Shown here: positions 46,041 to 53,832 of the stretch, piece by piece | How the letters are laid out: every line of letters starts with the position of its first letter | Numbering within the stretch: position 1 is the stretch's first letter | DNA from: Haloglycomyces albus DSM 45210 | GTDB lineage: Bacteria; Actinomycetota; Actinomycetes; Mycobacteriales; Micromonosporaceae | Direction of reading: 5' to 3' | NCBI RefSeq assembly: GCF_000527155.1 | Contig: NZ_AZUQ01000001.1 | Coordinates: forward strand, 2,989,889 to 3,053,888 | Length of the DNA stretch: 64,000 bases | Notes under the pieces: generated by a model | The model's database searches: none | Told to the model about the DNA's origin: nothing | Seen by the model: the letters and a program-made list of their open reading frames with translations, nothing else | Position numbers and translations under genes: made by a program

Positions 46041-46601
46041 CTAACTCTGTTTGGGCGTAGAGACGAGCCCGGCGCGGCGTTCGAGTTCGGTGGCAAGCTG
46101 TTCGAGCCACTCGCGTTCAACGCCGTTTCCCGAGCGGTGGATTTTCACCAGCCCAGCGCGGAATGGACCGTCGACCTCGTCGTTGGGGACGGCGTTGCCA
46201 TTCCGGTCATAGAACAGGGTTGGCTCGCCTCTGAGGAAGTCAAGCCGTTGACGTAGGACTATGGCTTGCTCGGCCGGGTTATCGAGATGATGCAGAAACG
46301 CCAGAAGAATGTACCAGCGATTGTCATCGGTGATGAACACCGGCGTCGGATCTCGAAGCCAGCGTCTCAGTTGGTCGGTACCGGCTTGCGTGATTTCCAG
46401 CATGTGTCGAGGTGCGGAGACGGTCCCGGGGGCGGTGCGGCGTGTGAGCAGGCCGTTGTCCTCTAGTCGTTTAATCGTGGGGTAGAGGGTGCCGTCCGCG
46501 ATGGGACGCACGTGGCCGGCCAGGGCGGCGACGCGCTGCTTGAGGTCGTATCCGTGCAAGGGGTAGTCTCTGAGAAAACCCAGAATGGCCGTTTTCAACA
46601 C
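46041..46601 (-). CDS. PadR-family transcriptional regulator
   Basis: The 186-residue protein begins MLKTAILGFLRDYPLHGYDL and has the PadR winged helix (GTLYPTIKRLEDNGLLTRR), then a helical dimerisation domain (C-terminal half). PadR regulators sense small aromatic or antibiotic compounds and repress nearby genes, usually also their own. GTG 46601 with AAGGAG six bases upstream is the start; the open frame extends further upstream but without support. A dyad operator lies 16 bp before the GTG. The upstream gene murA-like ends 121 bp away. Confidence 0.92.
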   Translation of the reverse strand: MLKTAILGFLRDYPLHGYDLKQRVAALAGHVRPIADGTLYPTIKRLEDNGLLTRRTAPGTVSAPRHMLEITQAGTDQLRRWLRDPTPVFITDDNRWYILLAFLHHLDNPAEQAIVLRQRLDFLRGEPTLFYDRNGNAVPNDEVDGPFRAGLVKIHRSGNGVEREWLEQLATELERRAGLVSTPKQS

Positions 46602-46617
46602 TGCTTTCTCCTTAAAT

Positions 46618-46653
46618 ATACAATATATATCGCCTTCGAGGTATTCTACCTCA
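46618..46653 (-). promoter_or_regulatory. PadR-type operator, copy B (autoregulatory)
   Basis: The core at 46618-46643 (ATACAATATATATCG, then CCTTCGAGGTA) matches copy A at 34419 in 24 of 26 positions. It is followed by GAGGTA-TTC-TACCTC. On the minus strand it lies over a TATATT -10 region just upstream of the PadR GTG, as expected for autorepression. Confidence 0.7.
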
Positions 46654-46722
46654 TCCTCTCTCATTTCCCGCAACCCAATCTGCAAAAAACAAACAGGCAG
46701 CGGCACAGCCGCTACCAAATCC

Positions 46723-48069
46723 CTAGGTGAACGGTTCTATGCGGGCGCCGATGGTGACGAGACGATTGGCCAGCTGTTCGTATCCGCGGCGAATGACGTT
46801 GATATGCCGAAGTTCAGAGGTCCCATTGGCGCTCAACATCGCTAGTAGGAGGACGACGGCGGGACGCAGGGCCGGTGGGCAGATGATTTCATTGTTCAAC
46901 CACCGGGTAGGGCCGGTGACACTCACGCGGTGTGGATCAAGCAGCTGTACCTGGGCTCCCAACCGGGTGAGCTCGGTCAGATAGATAGCGCGGTTCTCAT
47001 AGACCCAGTCATGAACCAGGGTTGGACCGTGTGCGCACGCGGCAATCAGGGCAAAGAACGGGAGGTTGTCGATATTGAGCCCGGGGAACGGCATGGGGTG
47101 GATCTTGTCGGTCGGAGCATAGAGATCCGATTGAAATACACTGATATCAGTGAGCCGCGTTCGACCGTTGGCGGCGGCGTACTCTGGCGTGGTATCGAAT
47201 CGCAACCCCATCTCTGTGAGTACGGCCAACTCGATTTCCAGAAATTCGATCGGGCAACGCCGAATGGTGAACTCCGATTCGGTGACGATGGCGGCCGAAA
47301 TGAGGCTCATCGCTTCAATGGGATCTTCCGAGGGGGAGTAGTCCACATTGGTGTTGATCTCGTCGCGTCCGGTAATTGTTACCGTCGTGGTGCCGATTCC
47401 GTCAATGTGCACTCCTAGTCGGCGGAGATAGAAGCAGAGATCCTGGACCATGTAGTTGCAGGAAGCATTGCGTATTACGGTCGTGGCGGGATGGAGGGCC
47501 GCGGCCATGATCGCGTTTTCGGTGACGGTGTCTCCCCGTTCGGTCAAGACGATCGTCTTATCGCGCGCCTGTGCGTCCTTCTTAACCGTCGCCTGGTAAC
47601 TGCCCTGAGTGCAGGTGACGTCCAAACCGAAATGACGCAAGGCGGCCAAGTGCGGCTCCACCGTTCGGTCTCCCAATTCGCAGCCACCCGCGAACGGCAA
47701 CGAGAACTCCGGACGATGGTGCAGCAAAGGCCCGAGGAACATAATGATCGAACGGGTCCGTCGGGCCGCATCGACGTCGATGTTCTCCAGATCGAGTTCG
47801 TCGGGAACGCTGATGTCGATATCGCCCTGGGTTCCCAGCCACTCGTATTCCACGCCCATGCTCGCGAGCACCCGCAGAATGCGATGCACTTCCTCAATGC
47901 GTGCCACCCTTCGAAGCACGGTCCGACCGCGATTCAGGAGGGCCGCGCACAACAGAGCGACTCCCGCGTTCTTGGAACTCTTGACATCAATCGCGCCGGT
48001 CAGCGGTGCTCCACCGTGGACCCTCAGGTGCAGCGGTTGGGTGTCGGGGGCATTCTTGAGGTTGGTCAT
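46723..48069 (-). CDS. UDP-N-acetylglucosamine 1-carboxyvinyltransferase-like (MurA paralogue)
   Basis: The 448-residue protein has the MurA/EPSP synthase fold: VHGGAPLTGAIDVKSSKNAGVALLC at the N-terminus, the catalytic-Cys loop AGGCELGDRTVEPHLAAL (the Cys is retained), and SEDPIEAMSLISAA. The loop reads GGC-ELGDR rather than GGCxIGxRPxDxH, so it is a divergent member. MurA transfers the enolpyruvyl of PEP to UDP-GlcNAc for peptidoglycan; many Actinobacteria have two copies, and which one is essential here cannot be told. ATG 48069 has TAGTAT (48076-48081) six bases upstream, so the message is probably leaderless. Confidence 0.85.
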   Translation of the reverse strand: MTNLKNAPDTQPLHLRVHGGAPLTGAIDVKSSKNAGVALLCAALLNRGRTVLRRVARIEEVHRILRVLASMGVEYEWLGTQGDIDISVPDELDLENIDVDAARRTRSIIMFLGPLLHHRPEFSLPFAGGCELGDRTVEPHLAALRHFGLDVTCTQGSYQATVKKDAQARDKTIVLTERGDTVTENAIMAAALHPATTVIRNASCNYMVQDLCFYLRRLGVHIDGIGTTTVTITGRDEINTNVDYSPSEDPIEAMSLISAAIVTESEFTIRRCPIEFLEIELAVLTEMGLRFDTTPEYAAANGRTRLTDISVFQSDLYAPTDKIHPMPFPGLNIDNLPFFALIAACAHGPTLVHDWVYENRAIYLTELTRLGAQVQLLDPHRVSVTGPTRWLNNEIICPPALRPAVVLLLAMLSANGTSELRHINVIRRGYEQLANRLVTIGARIEPFT

Positions 48070-48111
48070 GGCGTCATACTAGACGCCTCAGGGCACATTA
48101 CGGCGCAGAGC

Positions 48112-49044
48112 TCAGGGATTTTCCACCGGTCCGATGACCTCGGCCTCGCGGACGAAGTTGTCCAAGAGATCCAAGACGGCGGCTACCGCCGGACGGTCGC
48201 GGCCACCGCGCAAGGTGACGGCCAGGAAATGCCGAAAAGGCGTGTACGGTCCGGCCACCGGGATTCGTACCAACTTCAGGTGCGGCGGCAGGTCGATCAG
48301 TCGGGGAATCAGACCGACTCCTAGACCGTGGGCGATCATGGTGGCGATGACCGACCATTCGCGCGCCTCTCCATAGATGGTCGGACGGAATCCCGCATTC
48401 GCACAGGCGGTTAGTACGTGCCGCCGATGTTCCGATCCGGGCACGCCCAGGACCCAGGGTTCGCGTTCCACCGCACGCATATCCACCGAGTGCGACTCCG
48501 CCAGTGGATGGGCGTGGGGCACGACCAAGTCGAACGGGTCGTGGAAGATGACCTGTGAATCGAATCGGATGTCTTCGGGGGGTGGATTGTCCGGAGTCGA
48601 TTCGACGACCGCCAGGTCGGCGTCGCCCGCGAAAAGGAGATCGAAGCTTTCCGGAGCTTCGGCTTCACGCAGTCGTAGCTCCATGGACGGCAGAGATTCT
48701 TTAGCCCTCTCCACCAAAGGCGCCAGCAGGGTGGCGATCGCAGTGGGGAATCCGCACAGCCGAAGCAGACCGGACGGTTCGCCCTCTGTGGCTTGAATCT
48801 CAGCCTCCGCCAAGCGCCACATGGCTTCAATCGCATCGACATGTGCGATCAAAACCTGAGCCGCAGAGGTGAGTCGAACCCTGCGGCCGTGCGGCTCAAG
48901 CAGGGACACACCTAGATCTTTCGATAGCAACCTAATCTGTTGTGATGCCGCTGAAGTGGACATATGGAGAGCCTTTGCGGCCGCGGACACCGTGCCATGA
49001 TGCGCCACTTCCCGCAACACGTGCAGTCGCCTCAAGTCAATCAC
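48112..49044 (-). CDS. LysR-family transcriptional regulator
   Basis: The 310-residue regulator has the N-terminal winged helix (DLRRLHVLREVAHHGTVSAA, then MSTSAASQQIRLLSKDLGVS) and a periplasmic-binding-like effector domain (SGLLRLCGFPTAIATLLAPLV ...). GTG 49044 is chosen because GGAGG lies seven bases upstream. It is divergent from the small membrane protein gene at 49253, with two palindromes between them; LysR regulators typically control such a divergent neighbour and themselves. The effector is unknown. Its start is 42 bp from the end of the MurA-like gene's leader. Confidence 0.92.
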   Translation of the reverse strand: MIDLRRLHVLREVAHHGTVSAAAKALHMSTSAASQQIRLLSKDLGVSLLEPHGRRVRLTSAAQVLIAHVDAIEAMWRLAEAEIQATEGEPSGLLRLCGFPTAIATLLAPLVERAKESLPSMELRLREAEAPESFDLLFAGDADLAVVESTPDNPPPEDIRFDSQVIFHDPFDLVVPHAHPLAESHSVDMRAVEREPWVLGVPGSEHRRHVLTACANAGFRPTIYGEAREWSVIATMIAHGLGVGLIPRLIDLPPHLKLVRIPVAGPYTPFRHFLAVTLRGGRDRPAVAAVLDLLDNFVREAEVIGPVENP

Positions 49045-49061
49045 TGGGAACCTCCTCTCCC

Positions 49062-49095
49062 TTAAGTTAGCACTTAACAATTTAGTTCGTAAATT
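49062..49095. promoter_or_regulatory. two palindromes in the LysR divergent control region
   Basis: TTAAGT-TAGC-ACTTAA (49062-49077) and AATTTA-GTTCG-TAAATT (49079-49095) are perfect 6-bp inverted repeats side by side, in AT-rich DNA within a GC-rich neighbourhood. They lie 18-50 bp before the LysR start and are likely regulator sites. Confidence 0.55.
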
Positions 49096-49252
49096 CAAGC
49101 TGGATGGTAAGGGTTTTTCCCTTGAAACACCCTAATGCCTGATTTACATTCGAAGGCACGGGATGCGGTTCCCTTTCTTTACTTCGGTCGATTTCACCTC
49201 GAGCCATGAAATCGTCCTTCCCAGATACACGACCATCACACCGGAGACCATT

Positions 49253-49630
49253 ATGTTCGATTTTGACGTGCGCATAGCCCTGCAGTTCCTCGGCGCCATC
49301 ATTTACATCGTGCAGTATATTCTGGTGCAGTCTCATAGGCTCGAGGCCACTCACCCTTCCAGTCTGCTGCTGTTGGGGAGCGGCGCCGGAATACTGTTGG
49401 TGTCGTCCTTCATGGGCTACGACTGGGGCTTGATTCTCCTCAATGGAGCCTGGGTCGTTATGGTCACCACGACGTACACGGTGCGCCGGGTGCGCCGCGT
49501 CGAAGAGGCCGCATTGGCTGACGCGGTTCTCGTTGAAGCCGAGACACATACGACACCCGCCCAGTCGGCGTCCGAAACCTACTACATTCCCGCTCGAACC
49601 GAGACGGCTCAGGCCGTTTCGGTCGGCTAA
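49253..49630 (+). CDS. small membrane protein, CBU_0592-like
   Basis: The 125-residue protein has three hydrophobic segments (IALQFLGAIIYIVQYILVQ, SLLLLGSGAGILLVSSF, LILLNGAWVVMVTTTYTV) followed by a polar tail of about 55 residues with alternating Thr, Ala and Glu. The layout resembles the CBU_0592 family of small membrane proteins with unknown function. ATG 49253 has GGAGA six bases upstream. It is divergent from a LysR regulator gene and may be its target. A perfect inverted repeat follows the stop. Confidence 0.75.
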   Translation: MFDFDVRIALQFLGAIIYIVQYILVQSHRLEATHPSSLLLLGSGAGILLVSSFMGYDWGLILLNGAWVVMVTTTYTVRRVRRVEEAALADAVLVEAETHTTPAQSASETYYIPARTETAQAVSVG

Positions 49631-49637
49631 GGGCCGT

Positions 49638-49693
49638 AGGGGTCTGTCGGAGGTTGACTGACACGGTTGTTCCCCTACTTCCGACAGACCCCT
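49638..49693. repeat. 14-bp perfect inverted repeat
   Basis: AGGGGTCTGTCGGA (49638-49651) and TCCGACAGACCCCT (49680-49693) are perfect reverse complements 28 nt apart. There is no U-run. The right arm carries CCGACA at the -35 distance from TACAAT of the next gene, so the repeat may act both as a 3' hairpin and as a control element. Confidence 0.7.
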
Positions 49694-49718
49694 CGCAACC
49701 GCCTTACAATTGGTACTT

Positions 49719-50339
49719 GTGTTCACCATCGCCACTGACGTACAAACCGAAATAGTGATCAACAAGTCTCGATTCATCTGCTTCCTCAAGCGCATCGACG
49801 GTGAACCCGACGCCCGGGCTTTCATTGAGCAGCATCGCAAAGATCATTGGAACGCGAACCACAATTGCACCGCATTCGTCACGGCGGACGGTTTGATTTC
49901 GCGTTCCTCCGATGACGGTGAGCCGTCGGGCACCGCCGGCGCTCCGATGTTGGAAATGCTGAACGGCCATCATATGACCGACACACTTGCCATCGTGACC
50001 AGATACTTCGGGGGCGTCAAGCTCGGAGCCGGCGGTCTTGTGCGTGCCTACGGCCGAGCGGTCTCAAGCGCTCTCGACACCGCCACCGTCCATGAAATCC
50101 GCTACTGGTCGCAGCTGCACGTTACCGTCAACCACGACCTTGCCGGCAGTCTCGAAGGGCGCCTGCGTTCTCACGATGACATCGATCTGCAGGACGTCAC
50201 CTATTCCAACGTCGTCACCTTCCACCTCGCCGCCGCCGACGAAAAGACGGCTCGCGAGCTCATCAACTCCTACACCGCAGGAGCGGCGACCGTCGTCGAC
50301 GGCGACGAGGTCCGTATCGAAATCCCGAGCCGAGACTAA
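49719..50339 (+). CDS. IMPACT family protein (YigZ-like)
   Basis: The 206-residue protein has the UPF0029/IMPACT domain: KSRFICFLKRIDGEPDARAF, NHNCTAFVTADGLISRSSDDGEPSGTAG, MLEMLNGHHMTDTLAIVTRY and FGGVKLGAGGLVRAYGRA, followed by a C-terminal DUF1949-like ferredoxin fold. Members are soluble and of uncertain molecular function, with a link to translation control in eukaryotes. GTG 49719 follows TACAAT (49705-49710) by eight bases and lacks a Shine-Dalgarno sequence, indicating a leaderless message; TTG 49710 is less likely. Confidence 0.92.
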   Translation: MFTIATDVQTEIVINKSRFICFLKRIDGEPDARAFIEQHRKDHWNANHNCTAFVTADGLISRSSDDGEPSGTAGAPMLEMLNGHHMTDTLAIVTRYFGGVKLGAGGLVRAYGRAVSSALDTATVHEIRYWSQLHVTVNHDLAGSLEGRLRSHDDIDLQDVTYSNVVTFHLAAADEKTARELINSYTAGAATVVDGDEVRIEIPSRD

Positions 50340-50342
50340 GGC

Positions 50343-52835
50343 CTAAAACCCACCCATGGCCTTGTCCGAGAAGTCCTCAACGTCCGCGACGACTTCACCG
50401 GCGTCGTCCGACGCGTCCAGATCGACACGCAACACGATCGCCCAGTCCCGATCCTTGTCCGAATCGTCCACGACCTGACGTACTACCCATTCCCGCCCGT
50501 TTCGTTCGATGGACTGAAACTGAGGTGAGCGTGCGTCCTGATCGACATTGATGTCATCGTGGGCGGCGAAGTACTTCTCCAGCGCCTCGTCCCACTTGGT
50601 CTCGGTCCACCCCGTACCCAGTTCGGCAAGAGCGTTGGGTCGGTCGGAAGCGGCCAATTCCACGTGACGCCAGGCGAGATTTCGAATGGCGATGGTGAAG
50701 GCGCGCTCGTTATCGGTGAAAGCACTCGCGGGGCGTCCCGGATCGAGATCTTCCGTCACCTCGGCGGGGTTGGTCAGTTGTTCCCATTCATTGATCAAGG
50801 AGGAGTCGGTCTGACGAATGACCTCGCCCAGCCAATCGGTCAATTCATCGATCTCCTCCCCGCTCACCGATTCCGGCAAGGTTTGCACCAAGGCTTTATA
50901 AGCACTGGTCAGGTACCGGAGGAGGAGGCCTTCCGAACGCGAGATTCGATAGGTCGAAATGTACTCTCCGAACGTCATGTGGTTTTCCCACAGCTCGCGC
51001 AGGATGGACTTGGGTTGCAAGTGGTAGTCACCGGTCCACGGGTTGGCCGCTTGGTACGCTTCGAACGCCGGTTCCAGCTTTTCCAGAAGCGGCTGCGGGT
51101 ACTCCACGTCCTCCAAAGCGTTCATTCGATCGTAGTAATCGACTCCGTCGGCCTTCATCGCGTCAATCGACTCGCCACGGGCACGGTCACGCTGTGCCTT
51201 GAGAATTTGGCCCGGCCCTTCCAGGGTGGCCTCAACGACCGACACGATGTCCATCGCGTAATCGTCCGCCTCGGGATCAAGCAGCTCGAGTGCCGCCAAT
51301 GCGAACGGTGCGAGTGGTTCGTTCAAGGCGAAGTGTTCTGGAACGTCGGTGGTCAACCGCACCCCGTCGTCGCCGGTGGTAATGATTCCGGCCTCTCGCA
51401 TCGAACGGGCTATGGTCAAGGCGGTCCGTTTCAAGCGCAGTTTTTCCACCGTAGTGGAATGTGATGATTCGATGAGCGAGCGGACGTTGTCGAAGGCGTC
51501 TCCGTCGCGCTCCAGAAGGTTCAATAGAATCGAGTGGTTGATCTTCATGCGCGACTGCAACGTCTCCGGCGGAGAATCGATCAACTTGTCAAAGGTGTCC
51601 TCGCTCCACGACACAAAACCTTCGGGCGGTTTCTTACGTTGCACCTTCCGCCGTTTCTTCGGGTTATCGCCGGCTTTCGCCAGCGCTTTTTCGTTCTCGA
51701 TGACGTGTTCGGGCGCTTGACAGATGACGTAGCCGACCGTGTCGTACCCGGCACGTCCCGCCCGCCCGGCGATCTGGTGAAACTCGCGGCTGCGTAGGCG
51801 ACGTTGCCGCCGTCCATCGAACTTGCTGAGTCCGGTGAAGACCACGGTTCGGATCGGCACGTTGATCCCCACACCCAAGGTGTCGGTGCCGCAGACAACC
51901 TTCAAAAGCCCCTGCTGAGTCAGTTTCTCTACCAAACGTCGATACTTCGGCAACATTCCGGCGTGGTGCACGCCGATACCCGCCCGAACCAGTCGCGCCA
52001 AGGTCTTACCGAACTTAGTGGTAAACCTAAATCCGCCCAAGGCTTCGCCGATCGCGGCTTTCTCCTCCTTGGACACGAGTTTAAGGCTGGCCAGACTGGA
52101 CGCGGTCTCCAAGGCCGCCGCCTGAGCGAAATGCACCACGTACGCCGGGGCCTGTTCATGATTGACCAGGTTTTCCACCGTTTCGTGCAGCGGTGTCGTC
52201 TTCCAGTCGTATTCCAGGGGCACCGGTCGCGTGGCGCCGGTGATCGTGACGCTTTCCCGTCCGGTCAACTCGTCCAACTGCCGTTCAAAACCACTGGTGT
52301 CGCCTAGCGTCGCCGACATGAGGGTGAATTGAGTTTGAGGTAGCAACAGAAGGGGGACCTGCCAGGCCCAACCGCGGTCGGGTTCGGCATAGAAATGGAA
52401 CTCGTCGGCCACCAGGGACGCGCAATCCAATTTGTCGGCCTCACGGAGAGCCAGATTCGCAACGACCTCCGCGGTCGCGCAAATCACCGGAGCATCCGGG
52501 TTGACCGAAGCGTCACCGGTCAACATTCCGACGTTGTCCGAACCGAACTGCTCACACATGTCGAAGAACTTCTCCGACACGAGCGCTTTAATGGGAGCGG
52601 TATAGAACGACACTCCGTTGGTCGCCAAAGCATGAAAGTGAGCGGCCGACGCGACCAGCGACTTGCCTGAACCGGTCGGGGTGGACACCACGATGTTGTT
52701 TCCCGAGACGACGTTGAGGAGAGCCTCCTCCTGATGGGGGTACAGTTCGATGCCCGCATCAGCGGCCCACTCGCTGAAAGCGGAGAAAACATTGTCCGGT
52801 GTCGGTTCATTTGGCAAATAGTCAATCAAGCTCAC
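50343..52835 (-). CDS. DEAD/DEAH-box helicase with DUF3516 C-terminal region
   Basis: The roughly 830-residue protein starts VSLIDYLPNEPTPDNVFSAF and has helicase motifs: YPHQEEALLNVVSG (Q), STPTGSGKS (Walker A), DEFHFY in place of DExH, TLMSATLGDTSGFE, and FHQIAGRAGRAGYD (motif VI). The C-terminal 400 residues match the DUF3516 region seen in actinobacterial Ski2-like helicases. Its role in RNA or DNA metabolism is unproved. GTG 52835 (SLIDYLP) matches homologous starts; GTG 52886 would add 17 residues. It is a second Ski2-type helicase in this window besides HelY. Confidence 0.88.
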   Translation of the reverse strand: MSLIDYLPNEPTPDNVFSAFSEWAADAGIELYPHQEEALLNVVSGNNIVVSTPTGSGKSLVASAAHFHALATNGVSFYTAPIKALVSEKFFDMCEQFGSDNVGMLTGDASVNPDAPVICATAEVVANLALREADKLDCASLVADEFHFYAEPDRGWAWQVPLLLLPQTQFTLMSATLGDTSGFERQLDELTGRESVTITGATRPVPLEYDWKTTPLHETVENLVNHEQAPAYVVHFAQAAALETASSLASLKLVSKEEKAAIGEALGGFRFTTKFGKTLARLVRAGIGVHHAGMLPKYRRLVEKLTQQGLLKVVCGTDTLGVGINVPIRTVVFTGLSKFDGRRQRRLRSREFHQIAGRAGRAGYDTVGYVICQAPEHVIENEKALAKAGDNPKKRRKVQRKKPPEGFVSWSEDTFDKLIDSPPETLQSRMKINHSILLNLLERDGDAFDNVRSLIESSHSTTVEKLRLKRTALTIARSMREAGIITTGDDGVRLTTDVPEHFALNEPLAPFALAALELLDPEADDYAMDIVSVVEATLEGPGQILKAQRDRARGESIDAMKADGVDYYDRMNALEDVEYPQPLLEKLEPAFEAYQAANPWTGDYHLQPKSILRELWENHMTFGEYISTYRISRSEGLLLRYLTSAYKALVQTLPESVSGEEIDELTDWLGEVIRQTDSSLINEWEQLTNPAEVTEDLDPGRPASAFTDNERAFTIAIRNLAWRHVELAASDRPNALAELGTGWTETKWDEALEKYFAAHDDINVDQDARSPQFQSIERNGREWVVRQVVDDSDKDRDWAIVLRVDLDASDDAGEVVADVEDFSDKAMGGF

Positions 52836-52932
52836 CGAATCAATGATGCCAGCAACCGCGGGCAGGGCCAAAACAGCCGACTCCACCCACGGTCACTCCA
52901 AGCGGCGACGGATCGAAGTAACCCGTATATCG

Positions 52933-53733
52933 CTAGAGGTCGTAGCTCACCAGTACCGGCGCATGATCGGACCACCGAGTGTCGTGGCTGGGAGCACGGT
53001 CCACCCAAGCTGTGACGGCCTGCTTGGCCAGGGCCTGATCGACAGCGTGATAGTCGATCCTCCATCCGGTGTCGTTGTCGAACGCCCGGCCTCGATACGA
53101 CCACCACGAGTACGGGCCTTCTACGTCCGGATGCAGTCGACGAACCACATCCACAAAGCCGCGTTCGTCAAAGAGTCGATCCAGCCAAGCACGTTCCTCC
53201 GGCAGAAACCCCGAGCTCTTCTTATTGCCCTTCCAATTCTTCAGGTCCGCTTGAGTGTGCGCGATGTTCCAGTCCCCGCCGATGAGGAAATGTCGCCCCT
53301 CGGCCTCCATCTCGCGACGCCGACTCTCCACGTACTCACCGAACTGCTCCAGGAAACGGTACTTTTCGTCCTGTCGCGGTGTGTCCGTTTCACCCGAAGG
53401 AAGGTACAGGCTGCCGATCGTCACCGATGGCAGATCGATCTCCATATAGCGTCCGGCCACGTCGAACTCTTCCGAACCGAAGCCGATCCGCGCCTCCGAA
53501 TCAGCATTACGGGTGAGAATTCCAACGCCGGCCCGACCCTTGGCCGTCTGCGACGGCGCCACCTGCCAGTGCCATTGCCCGGCTTCACGGATGATCGAAG
53601 GAATCTGGTGATCCTCGGCCCGAACCTCCTGAAGCAGGACCACATCGGCATCGACGGTGGTCAACCAATCCACCATTCCCTTTTTTGCGGCCGCTCGAAT
53701 CCCATTGACATTGACGGTGGCTACGGTAAACAT
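52933..53733 (-). CDS. exonuclease III-type AP endonuclease (first copy)
   Basis: The 266-residue protein belongs to the exonuclease III/AP endonuclease family: VATVNVNGIRAAAKKGM, VLLQEVRAED with the metal Glu, LYLPSGE, FLIGGDWNIAHTQ with the Asp-Asn pair and DYHAVDQAL, ending RWSDHAPVLVSYDL. It cuts abasic sites and trims 3' ends in base-excision repair. The next similar gene, 56082, has a different sequence. ATG 53733 has TAGGCT seven bases upstream and no Shine-Dalgarno sequence, so it is probably leaderless. It is divergent from the 747-residue membrane protein gene. Confidence 0.92.
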   Translation of the reverse strand: MFTVATVNVNGIRAAAKKGMVDWLTTVDADVVLLQEVRAEDHQIPSIIREAGQWHWQVAPSQTAKGRAGVGILTRNADSEARIGFGSEEFDVAGRYMEIDLPSVTIGSLYLPSGETDTPRQDEKYRFLEQFGEYVESRRREMEAEGRHFLIGGDWNIAHTQADLKNWKGNKKSSGFLPEERAWLDRLFDERGFVDVVRRLHPDVEGPYSWWSYRGRAFDNDTGWRIDYHAVDQALAKQAVTAWVDRAPSHDTRWSDHAPVLVSYDL

Positions 53734-53832
53734 GCCTGCCAGCCTAGCGCGGGACCCGGTCCGCGGGTGAGCTGCGTCGGTGTGGTGTGAGGGACGAACG
53801 GTGAACAATGACCGACGCCATAGACTGTCATT

